From positions 21,823 to 85,822 of the forward strand of contig CAMYXL010000002.1 in assembly GCA_947303255.1 (NCBI GenBank): DNA of 64,000 nt, read 5' to 3'. Position 1 is the stretch's first letter. Every line of letters begins with the position of its first letter. The DNA comes from an uncultured Clostridia bacterium (lineage in GTDB: Bacteria > Bacillota > Clostridia > Saccharofermentanales > Saccharofermentanaceae). Shown here piece by piece: positions 19,091 to 28,717 of this stretch. The translations under genes and the position numbers were made by a program. The notes beneath the pieces were generated by a model, which saw only the letters and a list, made by a program, of their open reading frames with translations, was not told where the DNA came from and made no database searches.

Positions 19091-20296
19091 TCAGATTCCG
19101 TACTCATCCTTGAGCTTGAGGATACGGATCAGCTTGGCGTTTATCTCCTCTTCAGACAATTCTCCGGACTCAACGGCAGCTTTTACGGCCTTATATGCCT
19201 CATCAAGATCGTCAGGCATCAGGACTATGTCAGCTCCTGCTTCAAGAGCCATGAGAGAAGCTTCGCCTGAACCGAACTCGTCAGTTATCGCCTGCATCCA
19301 GAACGAATCCGTTATGATCACACCTTCAAATCCCAGGTCGTTTCGTAGAATAGACATCATCTCAGGAGAAAGTGTGGATGGAAGATCGCCCGTAACTTCA
19401 GGCACGGTGATATGTCCGACCATTACGACAGGAGCACCTTCCTCGATGCCCTTGGCGAACGGAATGAATTCGTATTTCTTAAGTTCGTCCAGAGATTTAT
19501 CGACAAGAGCCGCGCCGAAATGACTGTCGCCTGTTGCTGCTCCGTGACCCGGGAAATGCTTCAGGGTGCTGATCATGCCGAAGTTCTTGAAGACTTCCAA
19601 TGAGTCTTCGAGCTTCGCGCAGACGGTCTGGGGATCACTACCGAAAGCCCTGTTGCCTATTACTCCGCCGCCGTCGACCGAGATGTCAGCTACAGGAGCA
19701 AAATCGAGATTAAAGCCGAATTCCTTGAGATAGATGGAGATCTCCATGTACATGGTGTACGGATCGTCGCACTCGCCTGCCGAAAGAAACCACGGAACGT
19801 CGAACTCGGGATTTCCTCCGATCCTAACGATGTCGCCGCCTTCTTCGTCGATACAGACGAACATGCCGCGGGAACTGAATGCTTCATTAAGATAGGTGAT
19901 CTGCTCAGGGTTAATGATGTTGCCTCCGAACATGACCACGCCCGCTACAGGCTTAGAATCAAGAGCGCTGAGAAGTTCGGGGGTCTGTTCAGTTACGTAA
20001 TCTTCTGCGTTAATTGGTTTGTCGCTTCCCAAAAGCTGCTCGGGAGTGACGATGAAAAGAGAATAGATCTTCTCGTCTAATGTCATCGATTCAACTGTGA
20101 TCTGATATTCGTCTAAAGAAGTCTCAGTCGGGACTATCGGATCTGCCTGCGATCGTTCCGCTGTCTGTTCTGTCGCGGTGGTGATCATAGTAGCGGCTGT
20201 GGACTCGGTTGGAACTTCGGCGGGTGTTTTCGAGCAGGAGCAAAGAAAGACCAATGCTAAGACCGGAATCAATTTACGCCAGTTTGTTGAAAACAT
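19091..20296 (-). CDS. GH3 beta-N-acetylhexosaminidase-like lipoprotein (NagZ type)
   Basis: This 401-residue exported lipoprotein has lipobox LCSC with Cys21 as the anchor, a Thr/Glu-rich linker, then a single GH3 catalytic domain. KHFPGHGAATGDSH near residue 240 is the NagZ block whose His acts as general acid, and GVIITDSFWM near 310 carries the nucleophile Asp. The family removes GlcNAc from peptidoglycan or glycans outside the cell. The gene overlaps the antiporter by 23 bp and is the last gene of the ten-gene lipid operon, so a role in processing a surface glycolipid is possible but only inferred. Confidence 0.85.
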   Translation of the reverse strand: MFSTNWRKLIPVLALVFLCSCSKTPAEVPTESTAATMITTATEQTAERSQADPIVPTETSLDEYQITVESMTLDEKIYSLFIVTPEQLLGSDKPINAEDYVTEQTPELLSALDSKPVAGVVMFGGNIINPEQITYLNEAFSSRGMFVCIDEEGGDIVRIGGNPEFDVPWFLSAGECDDPYTMYMEISIYLKEFGFNLDFAPVADISVDGGGVIGNRAFGSDPQTVCAKLEDSLEVFKNFGMISTLKHFPGHGAATGDSHFGAALVDKSLDELKKYEFIPFAKGIEEGAPVVMVGHITVPEVTGDLPSTLSPEMMSILRNDLGFEGVIITDSFWMQAITDEFGSGEASLMALEAGADIVLMPDDLDEAYKAVKAAVESGELSEEEINAKLIRILKLKDEYGI

Positions 20297-21530
20297 CCTT
20301 GTCTCTCCTTTGACGGAACCTTAGGTAGTATCCTGCGATCATGGATGAGAGCATGGTCGTGAGGATAAGCACCGTGAAAAATTCTATGCTTATTATACCC
20401 GAACCGTACGCGACCGTCGCGAGGACGATTCCAGGGCCGCCTCTGGCGTTCATGGTGATGGCGAAGTTGAGCTTCGTGGAGTTGCTGACTTTGCCCGGGA
20501 TGAGGAACAGCCAGGTGCCCACGAACTCGAGGCCGAAAGCGATGGCGAAGAACATGAGGAATCTTAGGATCGAGAAGTTGTGGAATACGTTGAGCTGGAT
20601 GCCGACGAGGGCGAAGTAGATCGGAACGAAGAACGAGAAAACGAAGTGCTCCAGATACTTGATGCGCTCGTTGGCTTCGACGGTGGAACCGAACAAAGTC
20701 TTTACGATGTAGCCCACGAGGAATGCGGAATACATGATGTTGATGCCGACCATGTAAAGAAGGCCGCTGATAAGAAGGAGCGCGACGAAGCTTAAGGTGT
20801 AGAAAACGTTGGTCGGAAGCTTCAGTTTGATGTCCTTCATGAATTTACTGAGGATCGTTACGACGACGAACATTCCAATGGTCGCAACTGATACGACGAT
20901 GGTGTCGACGAGGCTCAGTTTACCCGAGTCTGCGACTCTTGATGCCATGTTCAGAAGTATCCACAAAAGAAGATCCTGGAACGTGGAAACGGTGAGCACC
21001 GCGTTGGAGAATTTGGTGTTCATAACGCCCATGTCGAAGAAGATCTTCGAGATGACAGGAATGGATGTGATGGCAACTCCGATGGCGAAAACGAGGCGGT
21101 ACGAAAAGACGTTTCCCTTATCGCCGATGAAGTATTCCTGGAACATATTGAAGAACGGGATAGATCCCAGCATCGGAAGGACAGTCGCGCCAAAGAAGAC
21201 CAGGGTTATGATCTTCGAGTTTTTACGGTCGACTTCGATCTTGGTGGAAAATCCCGACAGGAACATCAGGAAGATGAGACCCATCTGATAAAAAACATTC
21301 AGGACTTTTCCTTCTTCAGGATAAGCGCTGAAGATGGAATTCATGAAGTCCGGGAAGATGAGGAACAGTCCGCTTCCTCCGATGAGCATGCCGCCTAAGA
21401 TCTCGCCGACTACGCGGGGACCTTTGATCTTCTCGATAAGCGTGCCGAAGAGGAACGCGCTGCCGAGAAGAAGTGCGAGTGCTATGAACGTTCTTATGAT
21501 CTCAGTTTGTCCTAATGTCGGAAGTCCCAA
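20274..21530 (-). CDS. CPA2-type cation/proton antiporter
   Basis: This 418-residue membrane protein has about 12 hydrophobic segments and the CPA2 pattern (VVGEILGGMLIGGS near residue 35, STFQDLLLWILL near 180, RGGPGIVLATVAYGSG near 370). It exchanges Na+ or K+ for protons. It lacks the TrkA-N tail found in Kef channels. The start is TTG 21530, preceded by AAAGGA at 9 nt, an unusual start codon; no ATG fits better. It lies between the ligase (6 bp gap) and the GH3 gene (overlap) in the same operon. Why a transporter is coupled to lipid genes is unclear. Confidence 0.85.
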   Translation of the reverse strand: MGLPTLGQTEIIRTFIALALLLGSAFLFGTLIEKIKGPRVVGEILGGMLIGGSGLFLIFPDFMNSIFSAYPEEGKVLNVFYQMGLIFLMFLSGFSTKIEVDRKNSKIITLVFFGATVLPMLGSIPFFNMFQEYFIGDKGNVFSYRLVFAIGVAITSIPVISKIFFDMGVMNTKFSNAVLTVSTFQDLLLWILLNMASRVADSGKLSLVDTIVVSVATIGMFVVVTILSKFMKDIKLKLPTNVFYTLSFVALLLISGLLYMVGINIMYSAFLVGYIVKTLFGSTVEANERIKYLEHFVFSFFVPIYFALVGIQLNVFHNFSILRFLMFFAIAFGLEFVGTWLFLIPGKVSNSTKLNFAITMNARGGPGIVLATVAYGSGIISIEFFTVLILTTMLSSMIAGYYLRFRQRRDKDVFNKLA

Positions 21531-21536
21531 TTATGA

Positions 21537-22994
21537 TCATCCTTTCAAAAGTGAGCTTATGTCATTGACGCTGAACTTTCTGATCTTCTCATACTTGGAG
21601 AGATTGTCGTTGACCTTATCGATGACCTGCTGCCAGTCGCCTTCCATGTTCTCTTTGCCGTTGACGAAGATATCACATGTAAGAAGTTCGTCGCGGACGT
21701 AGACCTTAACTGAAGCGATCCTCGGATCAGCTTCTTTTACCTTATCAGCGATACGCTTTGATGATACGTTCTCGCCGTTTATGAGAACGATCATGGTGTC
21801 CTTACGGCCCTTTATATAGACCTTGTTGTTGACGATCTTTCCGAGGTCTCCTGTTAAGTAATAACCGTCTTCGTTAAAGACTCTCTTGGTGATCTCTTCA
21901 TCGCCGTAATAACCGTGGAAAACGTTAGGTCCCTTGATGGCAAGTTCACCGATCCCGTCTTCGTCCGGATCGATGACTTTTGCATCAACATATTCGAGGA
22001 TCGTTCCTGCGCTGTCCATGTCATCGACTTCAGGATAATCGATGGCAAATCCTGATGCAGTCTCAGAGAGCGCATACGCGTTCATCAGGTGCATTCCCTG
22101 ATCCATGTAGACCTTACGGATGTCGTGAGGAAGATTCGAGCCTCCGACGAACAGATACTTAAGCCTGCCGCCGAGAAGTGCCTTGAGCGGCACGTTATAT
22201 GCGTTGGCTGCTTCGTAGAACTTAAGATATACGAGAGGAACTGCGCAGAAGACTGTCGGCTTAACCATTGCCATCTCCTGGACCATGTTCTTGATGTCAC
22301 CTGTAAGATATACGCTGTAACCGAAAACGAGCGAATAAAGGAAGTTGAAGATCGAGCCGTATGTGTGATTGAGCGGAAGGAACAGATAGCATACGTCGTT
22401 CTCGTCAACCTGTATTCTTTTTGCGAGTGCTTCGTAGCTCGCGTAGATGTTCTTGATGGAGAGCATTACTGCCTTCGGAAATGATGTGGAACCGCTGGTA
22501 AATACGATCTTCGCAGGCTTATCTTCATCGACCGGTTCGAGTGTGAAAAGACCACTAAGCTTCTCTTTTCCTTCCTCCAGCATCTTATCGAATTCATCCT
22601 CGATGCAGATGAATCTTACATTCGGAAAATTACCTCTTACGACGTTAACCTGATCAGCTAATTCGCTGCTGTACATGAGGCATTCGATGTCGCATTTTTT
22701 GATGGAATAATCGAGATTATCATCCTTCCAGTCCTTGGATAATCCGATACTTAATCCGACATAGTTCATGATCGCTACATCAGATATCATCCACGCCAGA
22801 GAGTTCGGGCTGTAGATACCGATATTCTTATCTTTGTAGCCGTTAGCGATGAAGTAAGATGCGAGATAATTTACCTTCTCGATGAACTCTCCGAAAGTGA
22901 TCCCTTCGTACTTTCCGTTCTTCATCTCGAAGAGATATTCTCTCTTGTTCCACTTCTCATAATCTGCTCTTAAAAACTTTTCCAACTCGTTCAT
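21537..22994 (-). CDS. AMP-forming acyl ligase (ANL superfamily)
   Basis: A 485-residue adenylate-forming enzyme. Motifs in order are the P-loop-like FTSGSTSFPKAVM (about residue 165), NAYALSETASGFAID, GYYLTGDLGKI and the hinge GRKDTMIVLINGENV (about 400), with a short C-terminal lid. It activates a carboxylate as acyl-AMP, then transfers it to CoA or another thiol. Its neighbour is a GNAT acyltransferase (stop 5 bp upstream), so I infer an acyl chain is activated here and transferred by that enzyme. ATG 22994 follows AGGTGA; the longer GTG 23003 is less likely. The substrate is unknown. Confidence 0.85.
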   Translation of the reverse strand: MNELEKFLRADYEKWNKREYLFEMKNGKYEGITFGEFIEKVNYLASYFIANGYKDKNIGIYSPNSLAWMISDVAIMNYVGLSIGLSKDWKDDNLDYSIKKCDIECLMYSSELADQVNVVRGNFPNVRFICIEDEFDKMLEEGKEKLSGLFTLEPVDEDKPAKIVFTSGSTSFPKAVMLSIKNIYASYEALAKRIQVDENDVCYLFLPLNHTYGSIFNFLYSLVFGYSVYLTGDIKNMVQEMAMVKPTVFCAVPLVYLKFYEAANAYNVPLKALLGGRLKYLFVGGSNLPHDIRKVYMDQGMHLMNAYALSETASGFAIDYPEVDDMDSAGTILEYVDAKVIDPDEDGIGELAIKGPNVFHGYYGDEEITKRVFNEDGYYLTGDLGKIVNNKVYIKGRKDTMIVLINGENVSSKRIADKVKEADPRIASVKVYVRDELLTCDIFVNGKENMEGDWQQVIDKVNDNLSKYEKIRKFSVNDISSLLKG

Positions 22995-22999
22995 TTCTA

Positions 23000-24067
23000 T
23001 CACCTGATTTCCCTTTCAAGAAGTACATATTCGTAAACATCGGTAATGTCATCCGACGCATATTTCTGATTGACTTTTCCGTCCCTTATGAGCGCGCCGA
23101 TACTCGGAAGTCCGCTTGCCATGAGCTCTTTCATGATCGCATAAGTAAGAGCCTTTCCAAGTCCCCTGTGCTGCTGATCGACGCCCATGTAGAGCATAAC
23201 GTAGCGCTTCGGCTTCTTCTTCGTCTTAAGTATCTTCGCGATATTGATCGGATTTTTGTTGTGATACACGAGGTTTCCGTAGTCAGGGATCGACACATAA
23301 AAACCGACCGCCTTGCCGTTAAAATACGCGAGTTTCGTCATGCTCATATTCATGATCTGCTTATAGCTCATGAACACCTCGCGGAAATCCTCCCTCTTAA
23401 CGTCCTTGAAGATCGGGAAGTCACTGTAGAGCTCCGACACGAGCCTGTAGACGTCGTCGATCGCCTCCCCGAACTCTTCCTCCTTCGGGCTTCTTATCAC
23501 GTAACCGCTCTTCTCGAATTCTTCAAACCTCTTCTCGAAAACTTCATTCACGTACGACTCATCGACCGCCCTGAACGCATTCGAGGTATAGTGCTCCTTA
23601 ACCTCAAAACCGTTATCCTTAAACAGCTCAAAATAGTAGTCCTTGTTATACGGCTCGCCCGTGTACGGCGTCTCGAATTTGTTGATCTTCAGACGGTACT
23701 TGATCCAGAAAGAAGCATCCACCGGACCCTGGATTTTCTCGTACCCGTTCTCCTTACAAAACTCGTACGCTTTTTCGAAAAGGAACTTCGCAGCATCCTT
23801 ATCATTCACACACTCGAAAAAGCCCAAGTACGCGGTCTTATCGCCCTCGTAACTTGTGATGCAGAAACGTCCTTTTGTGTTCTCCTCATCATCGAAAACA
23901 AGGAACTTGTCGAGCTTAAAATACTTGCTCATCGGATGCTCTCCGAGAAGTATCTTTTTGATGGAATCCGGATCTTCCATGTTGTCATCCGAACTATAGA
24001 TGACGGTCGGAAGTTTAGTAAATTCCTTGATGTATTTTTCTTCGTTTTCGAACTTAACAAGTTTCAT
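23000..24067 (-). CDS. double-GNAT acyltransferase (YghO / bacterial ceramide synthase-like)
   Basis: This 355-residue protein ends in a GNAT domain with the acyl-CoA loop MGVDQQHRGLGKALTYAI (about residue 310). The N-terminal half also looks like a GNAT fold and carries GPVDASFWIKYRL followed by PYNKDYYFELFKDNGF. This resembles the GP..FS and YN..YY..L...GF arrangement I recall from YghO-type proteins, relatives of the bacterial ceramide synthase. That makes N- or O-acylation of a lipid precursor plausible. Similarity to ceramide synthase is from memory of the motif, so treat it as a lead. ATG 24067 has GAGGTG upstream and lies one base after the dikinase stop. Confidence 0.7.
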   Translation of the reverse strand: MKLVKFENEEKYIKEFTKLPTVIYSSDDNMEDPDSIKKILLGEHPMSKYFKLDKFLVFDDEENTKGRFCITSYEGDKTAYLGFFECVNDKDAAKFLFEKAYEFCKENGYEKIQGPVDASFWIKYRLKINKFETPYTGEPYNKDYYFELFKDNGFEVKEHYTSNAFRAVDESYVNEVFEKRFEEFEKSGYVIRSPKEEEFGEAIDDVYRLVSELYSDFPIFKDVKREDFREVFMSYKQIMNMSMTKLAYFNGKAVGFYVSIPDYGNLVYHNKNPINIAKILKTKKKPKRYVMLYMGVDQQHRGLGKALTYAIMKELMASGLPSIGALIRDGKVNQKYASDDITDVYEYVLLEREIR

Positions 24068-24068
24068 C

Positions 24069-26336
24069 TTATTCACCTCTTTTTATGATCTCTATCTTAC
24101 CGTTATCACCGTTCATTTTTATGATGTCACCGCTCCTTACCGTCAGCATCAGATCCTTTACTCCGACAATGGACGGAATTCCGATCTCACGCGATATGAT
24201 CGCAGTATGTGAAAGAAGCGATCCTTTTTCCGATATGACACCTTTTGCAGACGTCAGAAGGAACACCCATCCGGGGTCCGTCATCTTCGTTATGAGGATC
24301 TTATCCTTGACGTCTTTTGTATCGTTAACATCACGCACCACCAAAGCCTCGCCTTCGATGACTCCGCCCGAGCACGGAACGCCCTGAAGCTCATTATCGT
24401 TAAGCGTCTTTTTATACGAGTTGATAGCCACGTGACTTTTGTTAAACTCACTTTCCGCGAAGATCAATCTGGAGTACGGAGGAAGCTCTCTATAGAGCCT
24501 GTACTTTTCTTTTCTGTACTCGACTTTTTCCTTCATGTCAGAAGGCTTTTCCGCGAGCTCCAAAACTTCATCGATCTTCAGATAATAAATGTCGAATTCT
24601 TTCTTTATTATTCCCTGCTCAACATACCTCTTTCCGAGTGTATCAACGATGAGTCTTACTATGCCGTAAATGCGGCTTCTGTTGAGCCTGGAGATCTCTC
24701 TGTTATAGATGCCGAGAGAACTTCTTTTTACGTAAAATCTCGTTAAGAAATCATACTTATCTTCGGATGATTTTTCCTTACTGAAACTCCTGTATGTTTC
24801 TCTCAATCGATCCATGTCTTTTCTGTAGGTTTCGATCCTCTCATCGAGAAGCTCAGGATTACTTCTGAACGTCCTGCTCTCGATCTTAAGTTCCTCAAGA
24901 TTTCTATCGCCGAACTTTCTGATATATTCCTTCTTTTTCGCTTCGAATTCTTCACTCGATAATTCATCTTTTTGAAGCGCGAGTTTAGTTATCTCGATTA
25001 CGGGTTTCATGCTCTCTATATCAGAGATTCCGCTTATGTAATCGTTGATCTCTTTATCACTTTTTTTATGCTTCTTTTTCATGCGGGATTTAAGTAGTCC
25101 CGTGAAGATAAAAGAGTACATATCATTAAGCAGTGTAATGTCCCAGCAGCCGAAAAGTTTTACCTTGATATCGTTGAACATCGATACCAATTCTTTTGGT
25201 GTAAGATCCTCATTATATCTGCTATAAAAATCATCATTGATCACGATGAATTTCTCGTTCAATCTCTTCATGTTTTTCGGTACGCTCAGCAGCTCATAAA
25301 CCGAGTTAAAATACGTCATGAATCTTACGAAGAAATTTACGTTAACATCATCGTTATTGTAGTTCTTATTTCGTACGCCCAGCATCTCCTGCCAGACAGG
25401 GATTATCTTCTTGCTGAACGGCAGGAATTTAAGTACCGTGTACCAGTTGCTGATCTTATAATAAACGCGTCCGTTGACGTGTCCCGTCATGTTCAAAAAC
25501 ACATCTTCGTGCTTGCTTAATTCCTTCTCGTTCTTAAGGACTCTCGCACATACTCCGCGGAACACTCCGCTATAGACCAGGTCAACGAAAGTAGTCGTTA
25601 ACGGAAGTGAGATTCCCGGATAACTTTCAACGATATTGCTGTTATCCAAGATGAGCGGATCATCTGTTTTAAGCGTCGTTATAGGACGTGCCTGAAGGAT
25701 AAAGATCTCGTCGTTTTTTATCGCGAATTCTATGTCCAAAAACTCTCCGAAAAGTTCCTTTATCTTCTCGGAAATTCCGATCAGTTCTTCAGTCTTTTCC
25801 GACGTCAGAAGATCTTCTTCTCCTTCGAAATAACATATCTTATCAGTGAGGTTATAGTAGTAGGAAGTCGTATCGACTTTTGATGATACGACGCCCTCAC
25901 CAAGGCCTCTTCCGACTGTTATGACGCTCTCGTTAAGGATGCCCTGCGGGTTCGCAGTAAAGAGCACGCCGGAGATATCCGCGTCGATCATGTCCTGAAC
26001 GATGACGTTCATTTTTATGTCGTTGATATCTAAGTTTTTACTCTCAGCATATGCCTTAACAGTGTCGCTGTTAATCGAAGAAATGATCTCTTTAATCTTT
26101 GCAGGAACATCATCACGGTCGACGTTCAAAAACGTATCGAACTGACCTGCGAAACTTGTGGATTCGCCGTCTTCGATATCGGCAGAACTTCTGACCGAGA
26201 AATGTTTTCGAGAGGAAGGAAGATCGAACTTAAGATCGTCCTTTATCGCATCCTCGTAAGGCACGACGGTAAAGGCCGGAACGTTGATCCCTGCTTCACG
26301 CATCTTTATCAGGTTGTCGATCTTTTTACCGTACAT
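24069..26336 (-). CDS. RPH-type ATP dikinase, copy 1 (ATP-grasp plus swivelling His domain)
   Basis: A 755-residue protein with the layout of rifampin phosphotransferase rather than PEP synthase. The N-terminal ATP-grasp domain (about 1-230) has FSVRSSADIEDG, SFAGQFDTFLN and IEFAIKNDEIFILQARPITT. A helical acceptor domain follows, then a C-terminal phosphohistidine domain with LLSHTAIISRE (His near 710). The PEP-binding barrel that would follow in PEP synthase or PPDK is missing. RPH enzymes convert ATP and an alcohol to AMP, Pi and the phosphorylated alcohol. The acceptor is unknown; in this operon a prenyl, glyceryl or head-group alcohol is a reasonable guess. It starts one base after the UbiA stop. 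Confidence 0.85.
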   Translation of the reverse strand: MYGKKIDNLIKMREAGINVPAFTVVPYEDAIKDDLKFDLPSSRKHFSVRSSADIEDGESTSFAGQFDTFLNVDRDDVPAKIKEIISSINSDTVKAYAESKNLDINDIKMNVIVQDMIDADISGVLFTANPQGILNESVITVGRGLGEGVVSSKVDTTSYYYNLTDKICYFEGEEDLLTSEKTEELIGISEKIKELFGEFLDIEFAIKNDEIFILQARPITTLKTDDPLILDNSNIVESYPGISLPLTTTFVDLVYSGVFRGVCARVLKNEKELSKHEDVFLNMTGHVNGRVYYKISNWYTVLKFLPFSKKIIPVWQEMLGVRNKNYNNDDVNVNFFVRFMTYFNSVYELLSVPKNMKRLNEKFIVINDDFYSRYNEDLTPKELVSMFNDIKVKLFGCWDITLLNDMYSFIFTGLLKSRMKKKHKKSDKEINDYISGISDIESMKPVIEITKLALQKDELSSEEFEAKKKEYIRKFGDRNLEELKIESRTFRSNPELLDERIETYRKDMDRLRETYRSFSKEKSSEDKYDFLTRFYVKRSSLGIYNREISRLNRSRIYGIVRLIVDTLGKRYVEQGIIKKEFDIYYLKIDEVLELAEKPSDMKEKVEYRKEKYRLYRELPPYSRLIFAESEFNKSHVAINSYKKTLNDNELQGVPCSGGVIEGEALVVRDVNDTKDVKDKILITKMTDPGWVFLLTSAKGVISEKGSLLSHTAIISREIGIPSIVGVKDLMLTVRSGDIIKMNGDNGKIEIIKRGE

Positions 26337-26337
26337 C

Positions 26338-27246
26338 TTAGACCTTTCCGAAGACCAGGAATGCGACTATGGTAAGAAGCATGGTCGACTCCTGAAGATA
26401 TGTGTATAGCTCGACTTTGTTGACGATAACGAACCTCTCCGGGTTCCTGATGAGCTGGATGAACTTCCACGTCATCCATGAGACCAGAAGTCCCAGGACG
26501 CATACTGAGATCTTGTTGAGGTTCCAAACGAGGATAAAGTTCGTGATGATATCCATGATGGTCAGGATCAATACGAAACGGGTTGCCTTTTTATATCCGA
26601 AGAGCTTGCTGTACGTGGTGTAATCGTTCTCGTCCTTCGGTGCCTTGATCTTACGGCTGACCTCCCAGATGAGTGCCGGGAAGTACAAAGTCCACAGCGC
26701 CATAACGTTCGTCAGCGTGAACACCTTAAGGTCATATTTCTCGACCGTAAAAGCGATGATGTAAAGATTGACGATCGCCTGTACAGGGTTATGCGTAACC
26801 AGCGCCAGCGGCAGGCTCGGCTGGATCTTCGCCTTCTGGAAGAACCACTTGCTCATAAGGTAACCGTAGAAATACAAAACGATAAAGAAGATTATGTTCT
26901 TCCACATGAAGATCACGTTCAGCGCGACCGTGATCGCCTGCACGATAACGCACGCGATAACGATGTCTTTCTTAAAGACCCTTCCGCTCGGAAGCGGCCT
27001 GTCCGGGAACAGTTTCTTATCCGTCTCAAAGTCCTTCAGGTCATCCGCGATCCTCAGCCAAAGCAAGAACGCGAACACCGTAAACGCACCGACAAACTCC
27101 TGAATGCCGATCCTGAATTGATCTTTGGTAACTCCCTGATTCAAAAGGATGATGAAGTGAATCTCCAGGAACACGATCACGCCCAGTATCAATCTCGGTA
27201 TGATCGGATAACGCTCCTTAAAATATATATGAAGTCGTTTCAGCAC
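26338..27246 (-). CDS. UbiA-superfamily prenyltransferase
   Basis: This 302-residue protein has about nine membrane helices and the first prenyl-diphosphate motif ADDLKDFETDKKLFP (Asp69, Asp72, Asp76). The second motif is variant: APKDENDYTTYSKLFG (Asp205, Asp208). UbiA enzymes move an isoprenyl chain onto a ring or, in archaea, onto glyceryl phosphate ethers. No quinone, heme or tocopherol gene is nearby; the neighbours are all phospholipid enzymes. The start is GTG 27246 with AGGTG 7 nt upstream, and the gene overlaps the decarboxylase stop by 7 bp. The prenyl acceptor is inferred to be a lipid precursor, not shown. Confidence 0.82.
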   Translation of the reverse strand: MLKRLHIYFKERYPIIPRLILGVIVFLEIHFIILLNQGVTKDQFRIGIQEFVGAFTVFAFLLWLRIADDLKDFETDKKLFPDRPLPSGRVFKKDIVIACVIVQAITVALNVIFMWKNIIFFIVLYFYGYLMSKWFFQKAKIQPSLPLALVTHNPVQAIVNLYIIAFTVEKYDLKVFTLTNVMALWTLYFPALIWEVSRKIKAPKDENDYTTYSKLFGYKKATRFVLILTIMDIITNFILVWNLNKISVCVLGLLVSWMTWKFIQLIRNPERFVIVNKVELYTYLQESTMLLTIVAFLVFGKV

Positions 27247-28094
27247 CTTAAAACACCTACCCTCTCGCCGTATCTGACCTTAGTCTCCACCCCCGCGGCG
27301 CTCTGTTTCATAATGTCTTCGTCAACTTCGATATCCCTTCCGACAAACATTATAACAGTCGATCCGCCGGGCTCAAAATAACCTTTCTCCTGCCCCTTCT
27401 CGAAAACGTTCACCTCATGGTTCACTATCCTTCCCACCAGAAGCGCGCCCACTTCGACAAAGGCTATCATCCCGAAATTCTTCGTTTCCAACATGCTAAC
27501 TTCACGGCTGTTTTCCTTATAGATCTTGTGATCTTTCGAGATCGGACTAACCGTATGAAGCTTGCCCTTTATTTTCTTGCTACTTACTACTTTTCCTTCA
27601 TCCGGAAAGCAGTACCTGTGGAAGTTATCAACACTTAACCTGAAGACCAGTGCATAACCTCCCTTAAACTCTTCCGCACTTCCCGCCAAAACCTCGTCAG
27701 CGGTATACTCTCTTCCCTTTACCGTCATCCTCGTTTCATCGTCGATCTTATACACCAAAAGCTTTGAATCTGCCGGTGAAATAAGCACGTTTTCTGCCAT
27801 GTCGATCGGGCGTTTCTCCGGACGTATTTTTCGAGTAAAAAAATCATTGAAAGACTCATACTCTTTGTCCTCATATTCGCTCATGTCGATGCCCTGTTTT
27901 TCTATGAACTCAGGTATCTTTTTGACCGAGCTTTTCCGCGAATTCATCCTGCCGTAAATACCCGACACAAAAGGTGAGACTGCAAGTCCCAAAAACAGCC
28001 TTCCGAACGCATTATTGTAGAGGAACTCGAGCTTCCCTGCGCCGTACTGTTCTATCTCTTCATATGACTTACTTTGTCTGTCATAGATCTTCAT
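27240..28094 (-). CDS. psd: phosphatidylserine decarboxylase-like proenzyme
   Basis: A 284-residue PSD-family protein. The self-cleavage site is GGST near residue 250, where the Ser becomes the pyruvoyl cofactor (YFEPGGSTVIMFV). It also has FNDFFTRK near residue 60, LISPADSKLLVY near 105 and the His block NFHRYCFPDEG near 155. The family turns phosphatidylserine, or archaetidylserine in archaea, into the ethanolamine lipid. It sits 10 bp from the PssA-like gene, which would make its substrate. An alternative is action on a non-standard serine lipid made from the CarS/UbiA pathway. Confidence 0.9.
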   Translation of the reverse strand: MKIYDRQSKSYEEIEQYGAGKLEFLYNNAFGRLFLGLAVSPFVSGIYGRMNSRKSSVKKIPEFIEKQGIDMSEYEDKEYESFNDFFTRKIRPEKRPIDMAENVLISPADSKLLVYKIDDETRMTVKGREYTADEVLAGSAEEFKGGYALVFRLSVDNFHRYCFPDEGKVVSSKKIKGKLHTVSPISKDHKIYKENSREVSMLETKNFGMIAFVEVGALLVGRIVNHEVNVFEKGQEKGYFEPGGSTVIMFVGRDIEVDEDIMKQSAAGVETKVRYGERVGVLRC

Positions 28095-28104
28095 GATTTA
28101 TCCC

Positions 28105-28716
28105 TTACAAAAACACCAGAAAGACTACGAGCATAACGATAGCCAAAAGTCCGAATATTCCGTACCAGATTCCCTTCGGTTTCGGTATCTTCACCTTAAG
28201 GATCTGGCATATGGAAACGAGCACTATGAATCCTTCAAAAACGAACGGAAAAGCATTCTTCGGAAGCGGCACTTCCAGAAGATAGATAAGCGGAAAGATA
28301 AGCGCCGAGAATGTTACCGGAAGACCCGTGTAATACTTTACAGGACCTTCACTGTCGGCAGTTGCGATATTAAAGTATCCGAGTCTTGCAACACCGCAGA
28401 TCGCGAACAGTGCAAAGATAAACGGATCCCAGATATGCGTAAGTCCCATGGCGATAAATATGCAGATCGGAAGTGCGATGAAGTTAACAACATCGACAAG
28501 AGAATCGAGCTCGATTCCAAACAGTTTCTCTTCTTCCGTACGCTTACATTTTCGAGCGACCATACCATCAAAAAGATCGCATATACCTGCCATCATAAGG
28601 CACGAATAAGAATACGTGATCTTGTCTGTGGTAAACGCGAGAAAGATACCCGCTACCGCGAACATCAGACCCACATAAGTTAAGATGACTGACTTGTTCC
28701 ATTTACCGATAAACAT
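28105..28716 (-). CDS. pssA: CDP-alcohol phosphatidyltransferase (PssA-like)
   Basis: This 203-residue membrane protein has the CDP-alcohol transferase signature CDLFDGMVARKC followed by FGIELDSLVD, the paired-metal Asp motif with the LDSL form common in phosphatidylserine synthases. About six helices follow. It swaps CMP of a CDP-lipid for serine or another alcohol. I prefer ATG 28716, just after the dikinase stop, with GGTGAG 4 nt upstream, over ATG 28728. The decarboxylase downstream supports serine as the head group. The CDP-lipid itself may come from the CarS-like protein at the head of the operon. Confidence 0.88.
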   Translation of the reverse strand: MFIGKWNKSVILTYVGLMFAVAGIFLAFTTDKITYSYSCLMMAGICDLFDGMVARKCKRTEEEKLFGIELDSLVDVVNFIALPICIFIAMGLTHIWDPFIFALFAICGVARLGYFNIATADSEGPVKYYTGLPVTFSALIFPLIYLLEVPLPKNAFPFVFEGFIVLVSICQILKVKIPKPKGIWYGIFGLLAIVMLVVFLVFL

Positions 28717-28717
28717 G

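Noticed and set aside
23168..24088. 306-residue plus-strand frame opposite the GNAT gene
   Set aside because: It is antisense to a gene with clear GNAT motifs and an operon context; composition causes it.
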